Below are positions 5,616 through 8,024 of a stretch of DNA of 8,024 nucleotides, one piece after another. The position numbers and the translations under genes are program-made. How positions within the stretch are numbered: position 1 is the stretch's first letter; every line of letters starts with the position of its first letter. The notes under the pieces are model-generated. The model worked only from the letters and a program-made list of their open reading frames with translations, was not told the origin of the DNA and did no database searches. The stretch is from Flavobacterium sp. UBA6195 (GTDB taxonomy: Bacteria; Bacteroidota; Bacteroidia; Flavobacteriales; Flavobacteriaceae), in assembly GCF_002422095.1 (NCBI RefSeq), contig NZ_DITB01000089.1:1-8024 (forward strand), read 5' to 3'.

Positions 5616-6584
5616 TTATGAGTTGCTCGCTTTAAATGCTTTTAATTTTTCAATTAATTGAGGCACTACAGTGAAAGCATCACCTACAACTCCGTAATCA
5701 GCAACTTTAAAGAAAGGCGCTTCTGGATCTGTGTTAATCACTACTTTTACTTTTGATGAGTTGATACCTGCAATATGTTGGATTGCTCCAGAAATTCCCA
5801 CTGCAATATATAAGTTAGAAGCTACTGGTTTTCCAGTTTGTCCTACGTGCTCGCTGTGAGGTCTCCATCCAATATCAGATACTGGTTTAGAACATGCTGT
5901 TGCAGCACCTAAAACTGAAGCTAATTCTTCAATCATTCCCCAATTCTCTGGACCTTTCATTCCACGACCTGCAGAAACCACGATTTCAGCGTCTGCAATA
6001 GTTACTTTTCCAGTTACTTTTTCTACGTTTTCAACTTTGATTCCGAAATCAGCATCGTTTAATGATGGTGCGAATGCTTCTTCTGTCATTGCAACTGCAT
6101 CTTCGACTAATCCGAAAGAGTTTTTAGCAATTCCTAAAACTTTTACTGGAGTTGAAATCTCAGTAATATTGAAAGCTTTGTTTGAGAAAGCAGTTCTTTT
6201 CACTTGGAAAGGTGAAGTACTAACAGGTAAAGCTACCACATTTGAAGCGTAACCTGCTTCTAAAGCTACCGCTACAAGTGGAGCTAAATATAAACTGTCT
6301 GTTGATGAAGAAACTAAAACGATTTGAGTTCCTTCTTTTTTAGCCGCTTGAGCAATTACATCAGCATAAGCTTTTGCACTAAAGTTGTTTAATTTATCGT
6401 TAGAAACGTTTAATACTTTGTCTACTCCATAAGCAGCTAAAGCGCTGTTGTCAGAGTTGTTAATAGTTACTGCTGTAACTGTTGTTCCCATAGAAGTAGC
6501 TACTTTTTTTGCGTATGAAGCTAATTCTAAAGCTACTTTTTTAATTTTTCCTTCTGCTGATTCAGCATATATTAATATCGACAT
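5616..6584 (-). CDS. etfA: Electron transfer flavoprotein, alpha subunit
   Basis: FAD-carrying subunit of the soluble ETF heterodimer, which passes electrons from acyl-CoA and other dehydrogenases to the quinone pool through ETF-quinone oxidoreductase. Its 322 residues match the family. The N-terminal domain (1 to about 190) is a Rossmann-like ETF fold starting SILIYAE. The FAD domain shows VVSAGRGM (202-209), SKPVSDIGW (232-240), HVGQTGK (246-252), LYIAVGISGAIQH (258-270), INTDPEAPFF (283-292) and VADYGVVGD (294-302), all classic EtfA signatures. Two tandem TAA stops end the gene (5618-5616 and 5615-5613). It lies 81 bases after etfB, across a repeat-rich spacer, and is followed by an intrinsic terminator. 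The partner dehydrogenases and the quinone oxidoreductase are not in the window. Confidence 0.97.
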   Translation of the reverse strand: MSILIYAESAEGKIKKVALELASYAKKVATSMGTTVTAVTINNSDNSALAAYGVDKVLNVSNDKLNNFSAKAYADVIAQAAKKEGTQIVLVSSSTDSLYLAPLVAVALEAGYASNVVALPVSTSPFQVKRTAFSNKAFNITEISTPVKVLGIAKNSFGLVEDAVAMTEEAFAPSLNDADFGIKVENVEKVTGKVTIADAEIVVSAGRGMKGPENWGMIEELASVLGAATACSKPVSDIGWRPHSEHVGQTGKPVASNLYIAVGISGAIQHIAGINSSKVKVVINTDPEAPFFKVADYGVVGDAFTVVPQLIEKLKAFKASNS

Positions 6585-6630
6585 GATTTTTATGATTTAA
6601 GATTAACGATTTTTGATTTTTGATTTATGA
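6585..6630. repeat. Heptad repeat GATTnnn in the etfB-etfA spacer
   Basis: After GATTTTTAT (6585-6593), five heptads follow without a break: GATTTAA, GATTAAC, GATTTTT, GATTTTT and GATTTAT (6594-6628), then GA. The tract fills about half of the 81-base gap and directly precedes the etfA ATG on the coding strand, so it is the etfA ribosome-binding leader. It also supplies left arms of the inverted repeats listed for 6593-6673. Confidence 0.7.
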
Positions 6631-6673
6631 AGTTTTCTGTAATCATAAATCTGTGTTCAAAAATCTTAAATTA
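6593..6673. repeat. Nested inverted repeats between etfB and etfA
   Basis: An inner pair, GATTTATGA (6622-6630) and TCATAAATC (6643-6651), is a perfect 9-bp stem with a 12-base loop. An outer pair, TGATTTAAGATT (6593-6604) and AATCTTAAATTA (6662-6673), pairs over 12 positions with one G-T and reaches into the etfB stop codon. GATTTTTGA (6608-6616) can also pair with TCAAAAATC (6657-6665). The transcript could fold into one long hairpin between the two cistrons, but stems are AT-rich and part of the match follows from the repeat itself. Confidence 0.5.
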
Positions 6674-7412
6674 CTTTTGCTTCGTTATGTAATAAGTTAA
6701 TTAATTCATCCAAATTATCAGCACTTACTAATTTTACTGCTGATTTAGCAGCTGGTTTTTCAAATTTCACTGCTTTGGTTGCAGAAGCGTCTCCTGTTGG
6801 TTCTACTAAAGTTAAAGCTTTAGTTCTTGCCATCATGATACCTCTCATGTTTGGAATACGTAAATCTTTTTCTTCTACTAAACCTTTTTGACCACCAATA
6901 ATTAATGGTAAACCTGCAGAAACGATTTCTTTTCCACCGTCAATTTCTCTTGTTACTTTAGCTTCGTTTCCATTTACATCAATTCCAACACAAGCGTTCA
7001 CGAAATTGTAACCTAACATAGCTGCCATCATTCCAGGAACCATTCCTCCATTATAATCTAATGATTCTTTTCCTGCGATAATTAAATCGTAACCTCCGTT
7101 TTTTACTACTTCTGCTAATTGTTTTGCAACAAACATTCCGTCTGTTGGATTAGCGTTAATACGAATTGCTTCGTCAGCTCCAATAGCTAATGCTTTTCTT
7201 AAAGTTGCCTCAGCGTCAGCACCACCAACGTTTACAACTGTTACATTTGCTCCTTGTTGCTCTTTGAACCAAATGGCTCTTGTTAAACCAAATTCATCAT
7301 TAGGATTAATTACAAATTGAACACCATTTGTGTCAAATTCACTGTCACCATTGACAAAATTAATCTTTGAAGTAGTATCAGGTACGTGACTGATGCAAAC
7401 TAATATTTTCAT
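6666..7412 (-). CDS. etfB: Electron transfer flavoprotein, beta subunit
   Basis: AMP-binding partner of EtfA in the cytoplasmic ETF heterodimer. The 248 residues match the family. Features are the start MKILVCISHVPDTTSKI, INPNDEFGLTRAIWFKE (35-51), the AMP-site segment GGADAEATLRKALAIGADEAIRI (63-85), AGKESLDYNGGMVPGMMAAMLG (113-134) and the dehydrogenase-recognition loop DLRIPNMRGIMMARTK (183-198), where Leu184 corresponds to the conserved recognition-loop Leu of human ETF-beta. It is the first gene of etfBA, transcribed away from pdhB. A -7 promoter element lies 35 bases upstream of the ATG. No Shine-Dalgarno site is visible; the leader is A/T-rich, usual for Bacteroidota. Confidence 0.97.
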   Translation of the reverse strand: MKILVCISHVPDTTSKINFVNGDSEFDTNGVQFVINPNDEFGLTRAIWFKEQQGANVTVVNVGGADAEATLRKALAIGADEAIRINANPTDGMFVAKQLAEVVKNGGYDLIIAGKESLDYNGGMVPGMMAAMLGYNFVNACVGIDVNGNEAKVTREIDGGKEIVSAGLPLIIGGQKGLVEEKDLRIPNMRGIMMARTKALTLVEPTGDASATKAVKFEKPAAKSAVKLVSADNLDELINLLHNEAKVI

Positions 7413-7446
7413 TATTTATATATTTTGTTAGTGAATATTTCAGTCC

Positions 7447-7454
7447 CAAAAATA
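7447..7454 (-). promoter_or_regulatory. -7 promoter element of etfBA
   Basis: TATTTTTG on the minus strand is an exact TAnnTTTG match. The start of transcription would fall near 7440, giving a leader of about 28 bases. No TTG is found at -33 with 17-23 base spacing; that zone overlaps the edge of the palindrome at 7478-7489, which may mean that a regulator helps polymerase there. Confidence 0.55.
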
Positions 7455-7477
7455 CAAAATAATTTCTAAAATAAAAC

Positions 7478-7489
7478 TATGCATGCATA
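7478..7489. promoter_or_regulatory. 12 bp perfect palindrome upstream of the etfB promoter
   Basis: TATGCATGCATA is its own reverse complement. It lies 23 bases upstream of the etfB -7 element, about -38 to -49 from the predicted start, a usual place for an activator or repressor to bind. It contains the alternating purine-pyrimidine run ATGCATGCAT. No regulator is identified. Confidence 0.4.
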
Positions 7490-7547
7490 ATAAATATGTT
7501 ATTCTTATATAAATTATGATTTTTTTAAAAATAGTTTAATTAATGGT

Positions 7548-7569
7548 TTGATTTTTAATCAATGATTAA
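7548..7569. promoter_or_regulatory. Overlapping inverted repeats TTGAT-N5-ATCAA and TTAATCA-A-TGATTAA
   Basis: TTGAT (7548-7552) and ATCAA (7558-7562) are inverted with a 5-base spacer. Overlapping them, TTAATCA and TGATTAA (7555-7569) form a perfect 15-bp palindrome around one central base. The first pair resembles half-sites of the CRP/FNR family but has one more spacer base than FNR's N4. It lies near the middle of the divergent etfB/pdhB region and could serve either gene. Confidence 0.35.
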
Positions 7570-7581
7570 TTTTTTTTAACT

Positions 7582-7595
7582 CTAAAACGTTTTAG
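7582..7595. promoter_or_regulatory. 14 bp perfect palindrome CTAAAACGTTTTAG (LacI-family-like operator)
   Basis: CTAAAACGTTTTAG is fully self-complementary with a central CG. That is the shape of LacI/GalR-family operators, including PurR and CcpA sites built on AAACGTTT. It lies 53 bases upstream of the pdhB -7 element. A sugar- or metabolite-responsive regulator acting on pyruvate dehydrogenase would make sense, but no regulator gene is present in the window. Confidence 0.5.
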
Positions 7596-7648
7596 TAGAA
7601 AGTACAACCATTTTTTTTAATAAGGAATTAGAATAATTTAATTTTTCA

Positions 7649-7656
7649 TACTTTTG
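7649..7656 (+). promoter_or_regulatory. -7 promoter element of pdhB
   Basis: TACTTTTG is an exact TAnnTTTG match, identical to the ubiE element. Transcription would start near 7662, about 22 bases before the ATG at 7685. No TTG occurs at the expected -33 distance; the upstream stretch is T- and A-rich only. Confidence 0.6.
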
Positions 7657-7684
7657 CCAATCATAATTCAAAGAAATTAATTTC

Positions 7685-8024
7685 ATGAGAACGATACAAT
7701 TTAGAGAAGCAGTATGTGAAGCGATGAGCGAAGAAATGCGTCGCGATGAATCGATTTATTTAATTGGGGAAGAAGTTGCAGAATATAATGGAGCCTATAA
7801 AGCTTCAAAAGGAATGCTTGATGAATTTGGACCAAAACGTGTAATTGATGCTCCTATTGCGGAATTAGGATTTGCAGGAATCGCTGTAGGTTCTGCTATG
7901 AATGGAAATCGTCCAATTGTAGAGTTCATGACATTCAACTTTTCATTAGTAGGAATTGACCAAATTATTAATAACGCTGCAAAAATGCGTCAAATGTCGG
8001 GTGGACAATTCCCAATGCCAATGG
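7685..8024 (+). CDS. pdhB: Pyruvate dehydrogenase E1 component, beta subunit, partial (3' end outside window)
   Basis: The 340 bases give 113 codons with no stop before the right edge; the family is about 325 residues, so about a third is seen. The sequence starts MRTIQFREAVCEAMSEEM and continues with LIGEEVAEYNGAYKASKGM (26-44), KRVIDAPIAELGFAGIAVGSAM (51-72), where Glu60 matches the thiamine-diphosphate-contacting Glu of human E1-beta, then RPIVEFMTFNFSLVGIDQIINNAAKMRQMSGG (76-107). The match to human PDHB is close throughout, favouring pyruvate over branched-chain oxoacid dehydrogenase. The protein pairs with E1-alpha for thiamine-dependent decarboxylation of pyruvate. No E1-alpha gene lies immediately upstream, so pdhB is separate from pdhA here. 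It is divergent from etfB, with its own promoter. Confidence 0.93.
   Translation, partial: MRTIQFREAVCEAMSEEMRRDESIYLIGEEVAEYNGAYKASKGMLDEFGPKRVIDAPIAELGFAGIAVGSAMNGNRPIVEFMTFNFSLVGIDQIINNAAKMRQMSGGQFPMPM

Noticed and set aside
847..6252. Plus-strand open frames of 65-77 codons opposite ubiE, folA, the TonB-domain gene, thyA, the transporter, the nuclease gene and etfA
   Set aside because: Each lies mainly antisense to a well-supported gene, has no recognisable domain, and has no promoter of its own that I can see.
7486..7518. Imperfect inverted repeat CATAATAAATAT / ATATAAATTATG (10 of 12 pairs)
   Set aside because: Built almost only of A and T with two mismatches; expected by chance in this composition.
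1..8024. Search for mobile elements, CRISPR arrays, tRNA or rRNA genes, toxin-antitoxin or defence genes
   Set aside because: No transposase, spaced direct repeats, cloverleaf-like sequence or small paired ORFs were found; the window is ordinary core genome.

Overview
The window looks like chromosomal core DNA from the family Flavobacteriaceae (Bacteroidota), probably Flavobacterium or a close relative. The evidence is: strongly AT-rich sequence; no clear Shine-Dalgarno sites; Bacteroidota-type promoters (TAnnTTTG at -7, TTG near -33); a menaquinone methyltransferase next to the type IX secretion protein PorT; a periplasmic TonB-domain protein whose signal peptide ends in SQ; and very Bacteroidota-like ThyA, EtfAB and PdhB sequences. 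The genus is inferred from remembered protein families, not from a search.

Layout, right to left for the minus strand. (1) 7685-8024, plus strand: the first 113 codons of pdhB (pyruvate dehydrogenase E1 beta), cut by the window edge. (2) 7413-7684: a divergent control region of 272 bp with a -7 promoter element facing each way and three perfect palindromes (12, 15 and 14 bp). (3) 7412-5616, minus: etfB then etfA, the two subunits of electron transfer flavoprotein, closed by a clear intrinsic terminator at 5541-5579. (4) 5437-1325, minus: a closely spaced five-gene run, presumably one operon: a bifunctional-nuclease-family protein with a C-terminal UVR motif, a concentrative nucleoside transporter with an added N-terminal periplasmic domain, thyA, a small secreted TonB C-terminal-domain protein, and folA. 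(5) 1130-1, minus: ubiE/menG with its own well-formed promoter, then porT starting one base after the ubiE stop and running off the left edge.

Functionally, run (4) groups nucleoside uptake with the ThyA/DHFR dTMP-folate cycle: ThyA converts methylene-THF to DHF and FolA reduces DHF back to THF. The etf pair and ubiE both serve the menaquinone respiratory chain, and pdhB feeds acetyl-CoA to central metabolism. No mobile element, CRISPR array, rRNA or tRNA was seen, and nothing looks like a new defence or biosynthetic system. The less ordinary content lies between genes: short-period degenerate repeats (6, 7 and 9 bp periods) fill several gaps on the minus-strand side, sharing the 10-mer TGATTTAAGA. 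The palindromes around the etfB/pdhB divergence and the perfect 11-bp inverted repeat before the nuclease gene are candidate regulatory sites.
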